From Escherichia coli (GTDB lineage Bacteria; Pseudomonadota; Gammaproteobacteria; Enterobacterales; Enterobacteriaceae), in contig NZ_JAATUR010000030.1 of NCBI RefSeq assembly GCF_011881725.1, positions 1 to 61,324 on the forward strand: DNA of 61,324 bases, read 5' to 3'. The notes under the pieces are model-generated. The model was not told where the DNA came from. It searched no databases and saw only the letters and a list, made by a program, of their open reading frames with translations. The first letter of the stretch is position 1, and every line of letters starts with the position of its first letter. The translations under genes were made by a program, and so were the position numbers. This document shows, piece by piece, positions 1 to 9,182 of this stretch.

Positions 1-282
1 ACAAAATTCCGAAAGAGAAAAAAATGTTACTATATTGATTTGCAAAGGAAGGTAAATCTTTTGCCAAATCAGAGTTCTCTCTGATATGTTTAACTCCCGT
101 TTAACAACCAAGGAGTATAGGGCAGCAGCCCGCAGTATGGATCGTCACCGACGTCACTTCAGCATCAGGCCATATAGCGCCTTCTTTACTGGCATTTTTT
201 GCCGCACCTTTTATTTGTATTTTTTCGTCTCGCCTGCATTATTTCTGGCGCCGATTAGCTATTCCTTCAGCAGGAGCTTGTC

Positions 283-1839
283 ATGGAATTCTTAATGGAT
301 CCCTCGATTTGGGCGGGGCTGCTCACGCTTGTCGTCCTTGAAATCGTGCTGGGTATCGATAACCTGGTTTTCATCGCCATCCTTGCCGATAAACTGCCGC
401 CAAAACAACGTGATAAAGCGCGTTTGTTGGGGCTATCGCTGGCGTTGATCATGCGTCTGGGGTTGTTATCGCTTATTTCATGGTTGGTCACGCTGACCAA
501 ACCACTATTTACCGTAATGGATTTTTCTTTCTCCGGGCGCGATCTGATTATGCTGTTCGGGGGGATATTCTTGCTGTTCAAAGCGACAACCGAGTTGCAT
601 GAGCGGCTGGAAAACCGCGATCATGATTCCGGTCACGGTAAAGGTTATGCCAGTTTCTGGGTAGTCGTCACACAGATTGTTATCCTTGACGCAGTCTTCT
701 CGCTGGACGCGGTGATTACTGCCGTGGGAATGGTCGACCATCTACCGGTAATGATGGCAGCGGTAGTGATTGCGATGGTCGTTATGCTGCTGGCATCGAA
801 ACCACTGACTCGCTTCGTTAACCAGCATCCAACAGTTGTGGTGCTCTGTTTGAGCTTCCTGTTGATGATTGGTCTGAGCCTCGTAGCTGAAGGTTTTGGT
901 TTCCATATTCCGAAAGGCTACTTGTATGCAGCAATTGGTTTCTCGATCATTATTGAGGTGTTTAACCAGATTGCGCGCCGCAACTTCATTCGCCATCAGT
1001 CGACCTTGCCGCTGCGAGCGCGTACTGCCGATGCCATCCTGCGTTTGATGGGCGGGAAACGTCAGGCCAATGTTCAGCACGATGCTGATAACCCGATGCC
1101 GATCCCGGTGCCGGAAGGTGCGTTTGCCGAAGAGGAGCGTTACATGATTAACGGCGTACTGACGCTGGCGTCACGCTCTCTGCGCGGCATTATGACGCCA
1201 CGCGGTGAAATCAGTTGGGTAGATGCCAACCTTAGCGTTGATGAAATCCGCCAGCAACTGCTCTCTTCACCGCACAGCCTGTTTCCGGTATGTCGTGGTG
1301 AACTGGATGAAATCATCGGTATCGTGCGTGCTAAAGAACTGCTGGTGGCGCTGGAAGTTGGTGTTGACGTGACGGCGATTGCTTCGGCTTCTCCGGCGAT
1401 AATCGTTCCGGAAACCCTCGACCCGATCAACCTGCTGGGTGTGTTGCGCCGTGCTCGTGGTAGTTTTGTTATCGTTACCAACGAGTTTGGTGTGGTACAA
1501 GGTCTGGTTACGCCGCTGGATGTTCTGGAAGCCATTGCTGGTGAGTTCCCGGATGCAGATGAAACGCCGGAAATTGTTCCCGATGGCGACGGTTGGCTGG
1601 TAAAAGGTGGTACAGATTTACATGCCTTACAGCAGGCGCTTGATGTTGAACACCTTGCCGATGATGATGATATTGCTACGGTTGCAGGCCTGGTAATTTC
1701 TGCAAATGGTCACATACCTCGCGCTGGTGACGTGATTGATGTTGGGCCGCTGCATATCACCATCGTAGAAGCCAATGATTATCGTGTTGATATGGTTCGC
1801 ATTGTTAAAGAGCAACCGCTGCACGAAGAAGACGAATAA
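283..1839 (+). CDS. yoaE: TerC-family inner membrane protein with CBS and CorC domains
   Basis: This is a 518-residue polytopic membrane protein of the TerC/YoaE family. Roughly residues 1-230 form the hydrophobic TerC domain, with acidic motifs such as [11 protein letters not shown] and [15 protein letters not shown] that are typical of this family. A pair of CBS domains (about 290-430) follows, with the landmark GIMTPR, and then a C-terminal CorC/HlyC domain ending in an acidic tail. The family is linked to metal ion export (manganese or other cations); the substrate of this member is not established. An AGGAG ribosome site sits just before the ATG. The gene is convergent with pdeD and the two stop codons are only 2 bases apart, so no terminator separates them. 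The full length matches K-12 as I remember it. Confidence 0.95.
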   Translation: MEFLMDPSIWAGLLTLVVLEIVLGIDNLVFIAILADKLPPKQRDKARLLGLSLALIMRLGLLSLISWLVTLTKPLFTVMDFSFSGRDLIMLFGGIFLLFKATTELHERLENRDHDSGHGKGYASFWVVVTQIVILDAVFSLDAVITAVGMVDHLPVMMAAVVIAMVVMLLASKPLTRFVNQHPTVVVLCLSFLLMIGLSLVAEGFGFHIPKGYLYAAIGFSIIIEVFNQIARRNFIRHQSTLPLRARTADAILRLMGGKRQANVQHDADNPMPIPVPEGAFAEEERYMINGVLTLASRSLRGIMTPRGEISWVDANLSVDEIRQQLLSSPHSLFPVCRGELDEIIGIVRAKELLVALEVGVDVTAIASASPAIIVPETLDPINLLGVLRRARGSFVIVTNEFGVVQGLVTPLDVLEAIAGEFPDADETPEIVPDGDGWLVKGGTDLHALQQALDVEHLADDDDIATVAGLVISANGHIPRAGDVIDVGPLHITIVEANDYRVDMVRIVKEQPLHEEDE

Positions 1840-1841
1840 CA

Positions 1842-3440
1842 CTAACGTAATGGCATAACGGGCGTAACGTGTCTGTTATGCCGGGCGGGCGGCGGTTGGC
1901 TGCCCGCCAGCCATTTTGGGAAGTCACGCAGCGGCATAGGTTTCGCGTACAAATACCCTTGTAAAATATGCACTCCATGACGGCACAAATACTTAGCCTG
2001 TTCTTGCGTTTCCACGCCCTCCGCCACCAGTTCAATATTCAGTCTTTGCCCCAGCGCGATGATGATATCGGTCACCGTCGAGTTAACCGCGTCCGAACCT
2101 ATAGCTGCGGTAAATGACTTATCAATTTTCAGCACGTCAGGGCGTAACGTTTCCAGCCAGGAAAACGAACTGTTGCCGGTGCCGAAGTCATCAATCGCCA
2201 GTTTGACGTTTTTACGATGCAGCTCGCGGGCAATCCGATAATCGACATCCAGTAAGGCATCACGTTCGGTGATTTCGAGGATCAGTTGCTGAATCGGGTG
2301 AGCGCTGAACCAGTATTGATTGAGATCTTTTATCAGCACGCCACGGCGAAAATGGCTGGGTGCGACGTTAATACCAATATGAAACTGGCTATTCATTGGG
2401 AAAACATGGCGCTGACGTATGGTTTCTGCCATCACATAGCGGGTCAGTGGCACAATTAAATGATGCTCTTCCGCGATAGGAATAAACACATCCGGAGAGA
2501 TCCACCCCTGACGCGGATTATTCCAGCGCAGCAATATCTCTACACCAATACATTGCTGCGAGCGTGCATTGAGCAGGGGCTGACAAAATAACTCAAATTC
2601 GTGCTGCGCCAGCCCGAGATTTATCTCGCGCGAAAAGCTCATTCTATGGGCCGTGGCCAACCATGCGATATAACCCACCAGTAAACTCAACAGTACCGCC
2701 AGCGGAAACTGACTCGGAAGATAGTGCAACGCCAGCGCCGTCGCTCCAGGTCCACTAACGCTGATGGTAAAAGGAAAATTCTGCGATGAAACCTGGTAGC
2801 GTTCATTGCCATTAAGCGGAGGTAAAGAATCAACCAGACCATCATCATAGAGTAAATGGCGATCGCCCACTGTCAGGCTGGCAGTTCTTATTTGCGGCAG
2901 TTGCGGCTCCAGAAGCATCGCCATCAACAGGTCGATGTTGATCATCTCTATCACCCCATCTCTGCCATTGCCTGGTAAAGGCGTCCACTGAATCAATACC
3001 GGACTGTCTTTAATCAATATGCGGTCGGTAGTTAAGCGTAAAAGGGGCTGCGGTGCGGGTAAATCAGCCTGGATATCCTCAGCGGGGATATTGCGATAAC
3101 CAAAAATACTGGAACAATAAAGCGTGCCGTCTTGCACCAGACCAATCGACCGTACAGTTTGCAGTTTTGCCGCCTGCTTGCGTAAGGGGAGATGGGCGAC
3201 TGAGCAGGGGAGTCCAATCAGGGGAAGCAGTACGTTGTTACCCGCCTGAAGTGGAAGCAGGACTTTGTCTAGCTCCTCGACGGCGTGGTTGGCAAAGATG
3301 ACTACCCGCTGCTGATTTAAATTACGCTGTGAAATAAATCGCACGCTTAGTGTTGCCACAAGCGTAAAGAGTGCGCAAATCGTACAAACAATCATTCGAT
3401 TACGGCGATAGGTTTTAATGATCCGTTGTGCTTTTTGCAT
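1842..3440 (-). CDS. pdeD: CSS-motif EAL cyclic-di-GMP phosphodiesterase
   Basis: This protein hydrolyses the second messenger c-di-GMP to pGpG. The 532 residues comprise an N-terminal membrane segment (about 14-36), a periplasmic CSS domain with the redox-sensitive CSS motif near residue 110, a second membrane segment near 240-260, and a cytoplasmic EAL domain from about 275. Catalytic landmarks are present: EILLRW (the EAL-type signature), the DDFGTG loop, KIDKSF and the EGVE motif, so the domain should be active. I chose the ATG at 3440, giving MQKAQRI as in K-12; a TTG ten codons upstream is in frame but less likely. In CSS-type enzymes the periplasmic cysteines control activity through DsbA/DsbB and proteolysis. 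It is convergent with yoaE. Confidence 0.95.
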   Translation of the reverse strand: MQKAQRIIKTYRRNRMIVCTICALFTLVATLSVRFISQRNLNQQRVVIFANHAVEELDKVLLPLQAGNNVLLPLIGLPCSVAHLPLRKQAAKLQTVRSIGLVQDGTLYCSSIFGYRNIPAEDIQADLPAPQPLLRLTTDRILIKDSPVLIQWTPLPGNGRDGVIEMINIDLLMAMLLEPQLPQIRTASLTVGDRHLLYDDGLVDSLPPLNGNERYQVSSQNFPFTISVSGPGATALALHYLPSQFPLAVLLSLLVGYIAWLATAHRMSFSREINLGLAQHEFELFCQPLLNARSQQCIGVEILLRWNNPRQGWISPDVFIPIAEEHHLIVPLTRYVMAETIRQRHVFPMNSQFHIGINVAPSHFRRGVLIKDLNQYWFSAHPIQQLILEITERDALLDVDYRIARELHRKNVKLAIDDFGTGNSSFSWLETLRPDVLKIDKSFTAAIGSDAVNSTVTDIIIALGQRLNIELVAEGVETQEQAKYLCRHGVHILQGYLYAKPMPLRDFPKWLAGSQPPPARHNRHVTPVMPLR

Positions 3441-3534
3441 GCGGGCCACCCTGTAAGCGTATGGCGACAAACGCCTGACGCAACAGTGGAAGTGTAGTGG
3501 GGAAAATTACAGCAGACGAGAATGCAGGGATAAA

Positions 3535-3561
3535 TTCGCCCATCCGTTGCAGATGGGCGAA
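3535..3561 (-). terminator. Likely terminator after sdaA
   Basis: A perfect 10-base inverted repeat (3535-3544 and 3552-3561) with a 7-base loop lies 10 bases past the sdaA stop. On the minus strand it is followed by a short TTTA stretch. Confidence 0.7.
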
Positions 3562-3570
3562 GAATAAGTA

Positions 3571-4935
3571 TTAGTCACACTGGACTTTAATCGCCAGACC
3601 ACCGCGTGATGTTTCGCGATATTTAGCGTTCATATCCTTTCCGGTTTCGTACATCGTTTCGATGACTTTATCCAGTGAGACACGTGGTGCGCTGGTGCGG
3701 CGCAGAGCCATCCGCGCGGCGTTAATTGCCTTCACTGATGCAATGGCGTTACGTTCAATGCACGGAACCTGAACCTGACCGGCAACCGGGTCGCAAGTCA
3801 GACCAAGGTTGTGTTCCATGCCAATTTCCGCCGCCACGCAAACCTGTTCAGGGCTACCGCCCAACAGTTCTGCAAGACCGGCTGCAGCCATAGAACAGGC
3901 AACACCCACTTCGCCCTGGCAACCGACTTCCGCACCGGAAATAGACGCATTCATTTTGTACAGCGCGCCAATCGCTCCGGCCGCCATAAAGTAGCGGGTA
4001 TAAATATCGGGGCTGACCGATTCAATAAAGTGATCATAATAAGCCAGCACTGCCGGAACGATACCGCAGGCGCCGTTGGTTGGCGCAGTCACCACGCGAC
4101 CTCCCGCTGCGTTTTCTTCGTTAACCGCCAGCGCAAACATGTTTACCCAGTCGATGACATTCATCGGATCGTTAGACAGTTTATCGCTGGAAACCAGCAT
4201 CCGGCGCAGCGCCGACGCACGACGCGGTACACGCAGCGGGCCAGGCAATACGCCTTCGGTATTCATGCCGCGATCGATACATGCCTGCATGGTTTGCCAG
4301 ACATGGGCAAAATACTCGTCAATCTCTTTCTTACTGTGCAGCGCCAGTTCGTTCTGCATCGCCAGGCCGGAAAGGGAATAGCCGGTTTCATTGCAGTAAG
4401 CCAGCAGTTCGGTTGCTGATTTAAATGGATAAGGCACGCTGACGTCGTTAGCTGCATCCTGACCAAAATGTTCTTCATCGACGATAAAACCGCCGCCGAT
4501 GGAATAATACGTTTTGCTGTAGACGACTTCGTCGCCGTTATAAGCATGGATTTGCATACCGTTTTCATGTAGCGGCAGGTTGCTGTTATGAAAACGCATT
4601 CCGTTATCACGCGGGAAATCCACTTCATGCCGTCCCTGCGCCAGCAGCAGACGTTCGCGCTCTTCAACGTCGCGAATAAATCCGGGGATGCTGTCAATAT
4701 CCACGGTGGCAGGTTCGTTACCTGCAAGACCCATAATAATGGCGATATCGGTGTGGTGGCCTTTACCCGTCAGCGACAGTGAACCATAAACGTCCACGGC
4801 AACGCGGGTAACGCTATCCAGTAAGCCTTTTTCGACCAGGTCATCGACGAACTGTTTACCCGCCTTCATAGGCCCTACAGTATGGGAAGATGAGGGGCCA
4901 ATCCCCACCTTAAACATGTCGAATAGACTAATCAC
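3571..4935 (-). CDS. sdaA: L-serine deaminase 1 (iron-sulfur L-serine ammonia-lyase)
   Basis: The enzyme converts L-serine to pyruvate and ammonia in the cytoplasm using a [4Fe-4S] cluster. The 454 residues have the full type-2 architecture: an N-terminal beta domain (SSSHTVGPMKAG near residue 15) fused to the catalytic alpha domain. Candidate cluster cysteines are visible in GCQGEVGVACS and in LTCDPVAGQVQVPC. The gene has its own 180-base upstream region, separate from nudL, and a hairpin terminator downstream. In E. coli it is activated by amino acids and post-translationally by iron, and affected by Lrp; no such site is assigned here. Residue sequence is almost the same as K-12. Confidence 0.97.
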   Translation of the reverse strand: MISLFDMFKVGIGPSSSHTVGPMKAGKQFVDDLVEKGLLDSVTRVAVDVYGSLSLTGKGHHTDIAIIMGLAGNEPATVDIDSIPGFIRDVEERERLLLAQGRHEVDFPRDNGMRFHNSNLPLHENGMQIHAYNGDEVVYSKTYYSIGGGFIVDEEHFGQDAANDVSVPYPFKSATELLAYCNETGYSLSGLAMQNELALHSKKEIDEYFAHVWQTMQACIDRGMNTEGVLPGPLRVPRRASALRRMLVSSDKLSNDPMNVIDWVNMFALAVNEENAAGGRVVTAPTNGACGIVPAVLAYYDHFIESVSPDIYTRYFMAAGAIGALYKMNASISGAEVGCQGEVGVACSMAAAGLAELLGGSPEQVCVAAEIGMEHNLGLTCDPVAGQVQVPCIERNAIASVKAINAARMALRRTSAPRVSLDKVIETMYETGKDMNAKYRETSRGGLAIKVQCD

Positions 4936-5118
4936 GATAATACTCCTGACAAGGTGACTGGGCTTCCAGTAACAAACGAATAACAGCGCATAGTGTAAGA
5001 GGGAACGCGGCGACAGGTTTAACTATTCACATGAATTAAACTAATCAAAAACCGCGATTTAACTAATATTGCGATGATTGTATCAAGTAGTGTTTTGTAG
5101 ATGTAAAGATAAGTATAG

Positions 5119-5697
5119 TCAGGGTTTCACACCAATTTGCAGCGCCAGCTCACGAATTATGCCTGCGGTCATTCCCCATACAAAATACTGTTCGTACCAG
5201 GACAGCCATACCCGATGCGAATCGCCACGGCGGTAGATATCCAAAGGATGATAACGGCCTAAATGCAGCGCCTGGGCGAGCGGCATTTCAAACACTGCGG
5301 AGACTTCATCTTCACTGGCGCGATATGGCAAATCAGGTGGGATAATGCCGACCACGGGAGTGACCTGGTAGCCCGTAACGCTATCGACAGGGGGCAGCAC
5401 GCCGATAACCTCAACGGCTGAAGGCGGTATGGCGACTTCTTCTTCGGCTTCACGCAACGCCGCTGCGATAACTGACGCGTCCGTGTCATCGACTGCGCCT
5501 CCGGGGAATGCGACTTGCCCGGCGTGTTTACGCAGATGAATGGAACGCTGAGTCAGCAGCAAGCCCGGTTGCGGTCGGCGAACGATGGGGATTAACACGG
5601 CAGCCTGACGATGATTTAAGGTTTCCCGGTTAATTTGCGGACGCAAAAGTTGAAATCGCGATAAAAAATCATCAAGCGTCAGGCCACGGTATTCCAC
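5119..5697 (-). CDS. nudL: Nudix hydrolase NudL
   Basis: A 192-residue Nudix hydrolase, usually described as acting on coenzyme A and related pyrophosphates, though in E. coli the substrate is only putative. The Nudix box is seen near residues 70-92: [11 protein letters not shown] followed by REAEEEV, retaining the catalytic glutamates. An upstream CoA-type (NuCoA) feature, [20 protein letters not shown], precedes it. The start is GTG; its ribosome site (GGAGAGG) lies within the last codons and stop of pabB, which ends only 3 bases upstream, so translation is probably coupled to pabB. The two genes form an operon in the order pabB-nudL. Confidence 0.93.
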   Translation of the reverse strand: MEYRGLTLDDFLSRFQLLRPQINRETLNHRQAAVLIPIVRRPQPGLLLTQRSIHLRKHAGQVAFPGGAVDDTDASVIAAALREAEEEVAIPPSAVEVIGVLPPVDSVTGYQVTPVVGIIPPDLPYRASEDEVSAVFEMPLAQALHLGRYHPLDIYRRGDSHRVWLSWYEQYFVWGMTAGIIRELALQIGVKP

Positions 5698-5700
5698 GTC

Positions 5701-7062
5701 TTACCTCTCCAGTCGTTTCAGAATACGATTAACTTTATCAAAAGTTTCCTGATATTCCGCTTCTTCCTTGCTATCGGCGACAATTCCACCGCCCGCAGAG
5801 CAGTAAATTTGCCCGTTAATGGCAGTCAACGTGCGGATGGTAATGCTGGTGTCCATATTGCCGCAAAAGCTCAAATAGCCAATGCTGCCGCACCAGGCGT
5901 TGCGTCGCTGCGGTTCCAGTTCATCAATAATCTCCATTGCCCGCACTTTCGGCGCGCCGGTGATTGAGCCACCAGGAAAAGCGGCGCGCAGCAGATCGCT
6001 GGCATGCAACTGTTCTGGCAGTCGCGCCGTTATCGTGCTGACCAGATGATGTACGGCAGGGAAGGGTTCTACCACAAACAGTTCAGGCACTTTTACCGAA
6101 CCGGGTACCGCAACACGACCGATATCATTACGCATTAAATCGACAATCATCAGATTTTCGGCGCGATCTTTCGCTGAGTTCGCCAGTTTCTCTGCCTGCT
6201 TGCTATCTTCCTGAGGATCGGGCAGGCGTGGCAGCGTGCCTTTAATCGGGCGGGTCTGGATTTCACTATTATCACAAAGGATAAATCGCTCTGGCGAAAG
6301 GCTTAAAATCGCGCCCTGTTCAAGGCGTAAAAAAGCGCTAAACGGCGCACGGTTAGCCTGATTAAGCTGAACGAACGCCTGCCATTCATCGCCAGAATAG
6401 GTCGCGTGAAAACGCTGGGCGAGATTCACCTGATAGCAATCGCCGCTGTGCAGATACTCCTGTACCTGGCGAAATTTTTCGCCGTACTGCTCGCGGGTCA
6501 TATTGGATTGCCAGTCGGAAGTGAGCGCGAAATCATCCTGAGCGGGGATTTGCTGGCTTTCCAGCCAGGTCAGACGGGCATTGACATCAGAATAGCTGAG
6601 TAGAGAAATTACCTGACGCTGATGGTCAACAACCAGCGCCCAGTCATAGATACCCACAGCCATATCGGGCAGGCTGATATCTTGCATCGCAATTTCAGGC
6701 ATTGCCTCAAAACGGCGGCCCAGATCGTAGCCAAACAACCCCAGCGCGCCGCCCTGAAATGGCAAATCTTCGTTATACACTGGGTTAATGTTTGCACGGT
6801 CCAGCGCCTGCTGGAGCACCTTGAGCGGATCGTCAGTGGTCGTTGTGCGGATTTCTCCTTCCCACACTACGGTTTCATAAGCGTGAGTGGTTAAGGTACA
6901 AACAGGGTCTGCCACCACAATATCAAAGCGACTATGCGGATGATCGGCGTAGCCGGAGTGCAACAACATCGCCCACGGCAGATGGCTTAAGCGGGCAAAA
7001 TAGAATTCAGCGGCGTCCTGACGCCAGGGTAAAGTAATCACAGCGGGAGATAACGTCTTCAT
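5701..7062 (-). CDS. pabB: Aminodeoxychorismate synthase component I
   Basis: PabB works with the glutaminase PabA to convert chorismate and glutamine to 4-amino-4-deoxychorismate, the precursor of p-aminobenzoate and folate. The 453-residue length is normal for the enterobacterial enzyme. Motifs of the chorismate-binding fold are intact: PIKGTLPR (containing the nucleophilic lysine region), ENLMIVDLMRNDIGRV, FPGGSITGAPKVRAMEII and the C-terminal YCSAGGGIVADS. The gene is divergent from yoaH and is followed immediately by nudL. Confidence 0.97.
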   Translation of the reverse strand: MKTLSPAVITLPWRQDAAEFYFARLSHLPWAMLLHSGYADHPHSRFDIVVADPVCTLTTHAYETVVWEGEIRTTTTDDPLKVLQQALDRANINPVYNEDLPFQGGALGLFGYDLGRRFEAMPEIAMQDISLPDMAVGIYDWALVVDHQRQVISLLSYSDVNARLTWLESQQIPAQDDFALTSDWQSNMTREQYGEKFRQVQEYLHSGDCYQVNLAQRFHATYSGDEWQAFVQLNQANRAPFSAFLRLEQGAILSLSPERFILCDNSEIQTRPIKGTLPRLPDPQEDSKQAEKLANSAKDRAENLMIVDLMRNDIGRVAVPGSVKVPELFVVEPFPAVHHLVSTITARLPEQLHASDLLRAAFPGGSITGAPKVRAMEIIDELEPQRRNAWCGSIGYLSFCGNMDTSITIRTLTAINGQIYCSAGGGIVADSKEEAEYQETFDKVNRILKRLER

Positions 7063-7135
7063 CAGTCCTGACTCTACTGGCTATGTGCCGGGTAGCATGA
7101 AATAATTAGCGCCAACAATTTAGCAGGAGTTAACA

Positions 7136-7315
7136 ATGTTTGCAGGTTTACCTTCACTCACCCATGAACAGCAACAAAAAGCCGTTGAGCGGATCCAGGA
7201 ACTGATGGCTCAGGGGATGAGTAGCGGTCAGGCAATCGCCCTGGTGGCAGAGGAGCTGCGTGCTAACCATTCCGGTGAGCGGATTGTGGCGCGTTTTGAG
7301 GATGAAGACGAGTAA
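7136..7315 (+). CDS. yoaH: Small UPF0181-family protein YoaH
   Basis: A 59-residue cytoplasmic protein of unknown function, conserved in enterobacteria next to pabB. It has a helical middle ([18 protein letters not shown]) and an acidic C-terminus (FEDEDE). An AGGAG ribosome site is 7 bases before the ATG. It is too short to be informative about function, and the family has no established role. Its divergence from pabB, with 73 bases between starts, implies a shared promoter region. Confidence 0.93.
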
Positions 7316-7550
7316 TACACCATGATCCGTATCGATTACGTCACGGATTATGTCCTGCACCTTGATATGGATAGCCTCATCGGCTGGGAGTTTTCCGGCA
7401 TACTTACACCGTGCCATTTCCGACGGTATGTGCCTGGACGGCTCGCGGTTTAATCATGCGGGTCTGACGAACCATCTGGCCCACAGAGTTTGAGCCACAA
7501 AACCGCGGCGCCATACAGGTTGACCGAATTGAGCCGTATTTTTGAGTGTG

Positions 7551-7588
7551 AAAAATGGACGCTTTTTTGATTTCAATGTAAGCGTCCA
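7551..7588 (-). terminator. Rho-independent terminator of yoaC
   Basis: A perfect 9-base inverted repeat (7556-7564 and 7580-7588) is followed on the minus strand by five T residues (7551-7555). It lies 28 bases past the yoaC stop. The preceding 7316-7550 stretch holds no gene I can support; a 43-codon ORF there is listed as a finding. Confidence 0.8.
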
Positions 7589-7616
7589 GGTCGGTTTTTA
7601 GTGATGGAGATTTAAC

Positions 7617-7916
7617 TTAGACTAGTGCTTTGAGTTCTTCTTGCATATAAGACGAAAAGTATTCAGGGTTTTTTATCACCACACGCTCACCAGACTCCAT
7701 TTTTTTTGCCCATCCAACCATCTTTTGCGTGAACTCAGGATTCCAGCCATCCTGAGTACCTCGCGAAGTAATATCGTCAGCAGTTGCGGGTACCCCAAGG
7801 TCCTTCAAATATTTAAATATTCCCTTCGCAGTGCTTTCATTCATAGAACTTGGTGTTGATGCTGATACATCCATGGCACCAATAAAATCCAGAGCTTTAT
7901 CTATTACTGCAGGCAT
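7617..7916 (-). CDS. yoaC: Conserved protein YoaC (DUF1889)
   Basis: A 99-residue soluble protein that I recognise as YoaC of E. coli by its N-terminus (MPAVIDKALDFIGAMDVS) and its C-terminal YMQEELKALV. It is all-helical in predicted character and has no known function. About ten residues in the middle (for instance GVPATADDITSRGTQDGWNP) differ from the K-12 form I remember, more than in neighbouring genes. A strong terminator hairpin follows the gene. No partner gene is adjacent; yoaB is about 450 bases upstream. Confidence 0.9.
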   Translation of the reverse strand: MPAVIDKALDFIGAMDVSASTPSSMNESTAKGIFKYLKDLGVPATADDITSRGTQDGWNPEFTQKMVGWAKKMESGERVVIKNPEYFSSYMQEELKALV

Positions 7917-8367
7917 ATTCTTTTCCTTAAAATTAACCGTATGAACAATAAGGCTATATATGACCTTAAATTGCGTCCAATATCAAAGGGATTATAACGA
8001 TATCTCATTAGTTAACCTATTGACATTCAGGTGTTTTAAAGGTAGCAGGTCATGGATGGTTATGTAGTGATGTACCGCAAATTAACTGTAAATCGAATCG
8101 CTTCAGCCAGGTTTGCAAGCAAGAAAGATAGCGGGAAGAAAACCAGAGTAGGCTAACCAGAACGTCAGCATAATGAGTTGATTTTGCTGATTAATATCAG
8201 TTGTGTATAAATAAAACTGAAACAATAAAAATAAATAATAAATGATCTGAAGGGACATTACCCCTCTAAAATCAGCTCTTAAACACTGGCCGTTTTATTC
8301 AAAATTGACCAGTGTTTCGATAAATTTTTTTTGTGACTTTTGCTGTAATAGAATTCTTTTGCTGAAA
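7917..8367. other. A+T-rich gap between yoaC and yoaB
   Basis: No supported gene lies here. It includes the yoaC promoter region and a hairpin at 8281-8317 (9-base arms) with a T run 6 bases beyond it on the plus strand. A 22-codon minus-strand ORF at 8103-8171 encodes a hydrophobic peptide but lacks a ribosome site. Confidence 0.6.
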
Positions 8368-8712
8368 TTAAACCGCCGCGATAATCTTAATTTCAACCTT
8401 GTACTGCGGATTCATCAGGCCTGCTTGAACTGTGCAGCGCACCGGCGCATGACCCGCTACAACCCAGGCGTCCCATGCTTTATTCATTGCCGCAAAGTCG
8501 TTTTTATCGGCAAGGAAAATCGTGGCATCCAGAATGCTCGATTTATTGCTGCCTTGTTTTTCCAGCACTGCGTCAATTTGCGCCAGCGTGTTGGCAGTTT
8601 GCTCAAAAGCGTCGGCGTCAAGATTTTCCGGCACGCCAGTGTAGTAGAGGGTGTTGTTGTGGATCACAACATCAGACCAGCGGGCTTCGGCGTCGATACG
8701 GATAATAGTCAT
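8368..8712 (-). CDS. yoaB: RidA/YjgF-family protein YoaB
   Basis: A 114-residue member of the RidA (YER057c/YjgF/UK114) family. RidA proteins are trimeric and hydrolyse reactive enamine/imine intermediates from PLP enzymes. The C-terminal signature APVRCTVQAGLMNPQYKVEI contains the family arginine and the following acidic end. YoaB is a divergent subgroup, so whether it acts as an imine deaminase is inferred only. The ATG at 8712 is preceded by a GGAG site 6 bases upstream; a start nine codons earlier is open but lacks one. Confidence 0.92.
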   Translation of the reverse strand: MTIIRIDAEARWSDVVIHNNTLYYTGVPENLDADAFEQTANTLAQIDAVLEKQGSNKSSILDATIFLADKNDFAAMNKAWDAWVVAGHAPVRCTVQAGLMNPQYKVEIKIIAAV

Positions 8713-9182
8713 GAGGATCTCCATTGATATATTCATCAACCACTAAGACTGCCATATCTTAACCCTTTCGTCATTGCTGCATATGCTGATTGATTGAAAA
8801 ACACTCAACAATGGTACACGTAACTCGAATTAATTAGCGAATATTTTCAAATGAAAAGTAAAAAAGCACCATATCGTTTTTATTACGTATAGGGTGCTTA
8901 ATCTTAAAGATAATTACATTCGTCATACTTCAAGTTGCATGTGCTGCGACTCTAATTATTAAAGCTTTAAAAAGAAATATCTCACGATGATTAAATATAT
9001 AGATCATGGTGATATTTAAAATGTTTAAATGTCGTTAAATAATATTATTTACGATATTTATAAAGACTAAGCATAAATAAAACGTCATTAACCCATCACA
9101 GTACGGCTCTTAAGAGGAAGGCAACCGTGGCATAAAGCCTACGACCCTGACATAATCCCTGTTCAAATCAACAGGGGGTAGT
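8713..9182. other. Intergenic region yoaB-yoaA
   Basis: The divergent start region of yoaB and yoaA. No gene is supported. It contains a motif at 8925-8956 resembling a short sequence that I remember recurring in enterobacterial chromosomes (cgtcatacttcaagttgcat), and strongly A+T-rich DNA at 8950-9080. Confidence 0.5.

Noticed and set aside
1..282. A manganese-sensing or other riboswitch in the yoaE leader
   Set aside because: TerC-type genes can be under a yybP-ykoY riboswitch, but I do not see its conserved core here and the leader is short.
86..295. 69-codon plus-strand frame ahead of yoaE
   Set aside because: It overlaps the yoaE start, has no convincing conserved sequence and no strong ribosome site; treated as leader DNA.
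267..581. 104-codon minus-strand frame within yoaE
   Set aside because: It overlaps the well-supported yoaE coding sequence in antisense, lacks a ribosome site and recognisable domain, and is a shadow frame.
3811..4419. 202-codon frame antisense to sdaA
   Set aside because: Shadow of a GC-rich gene; no ribosome site or domain.
8103..8171. 22-codon hydrophobic minus-strand ORF between yoaC and yoaB
   Set aside because: No ribosome site upstream and no conservation known; not listed as a gene.
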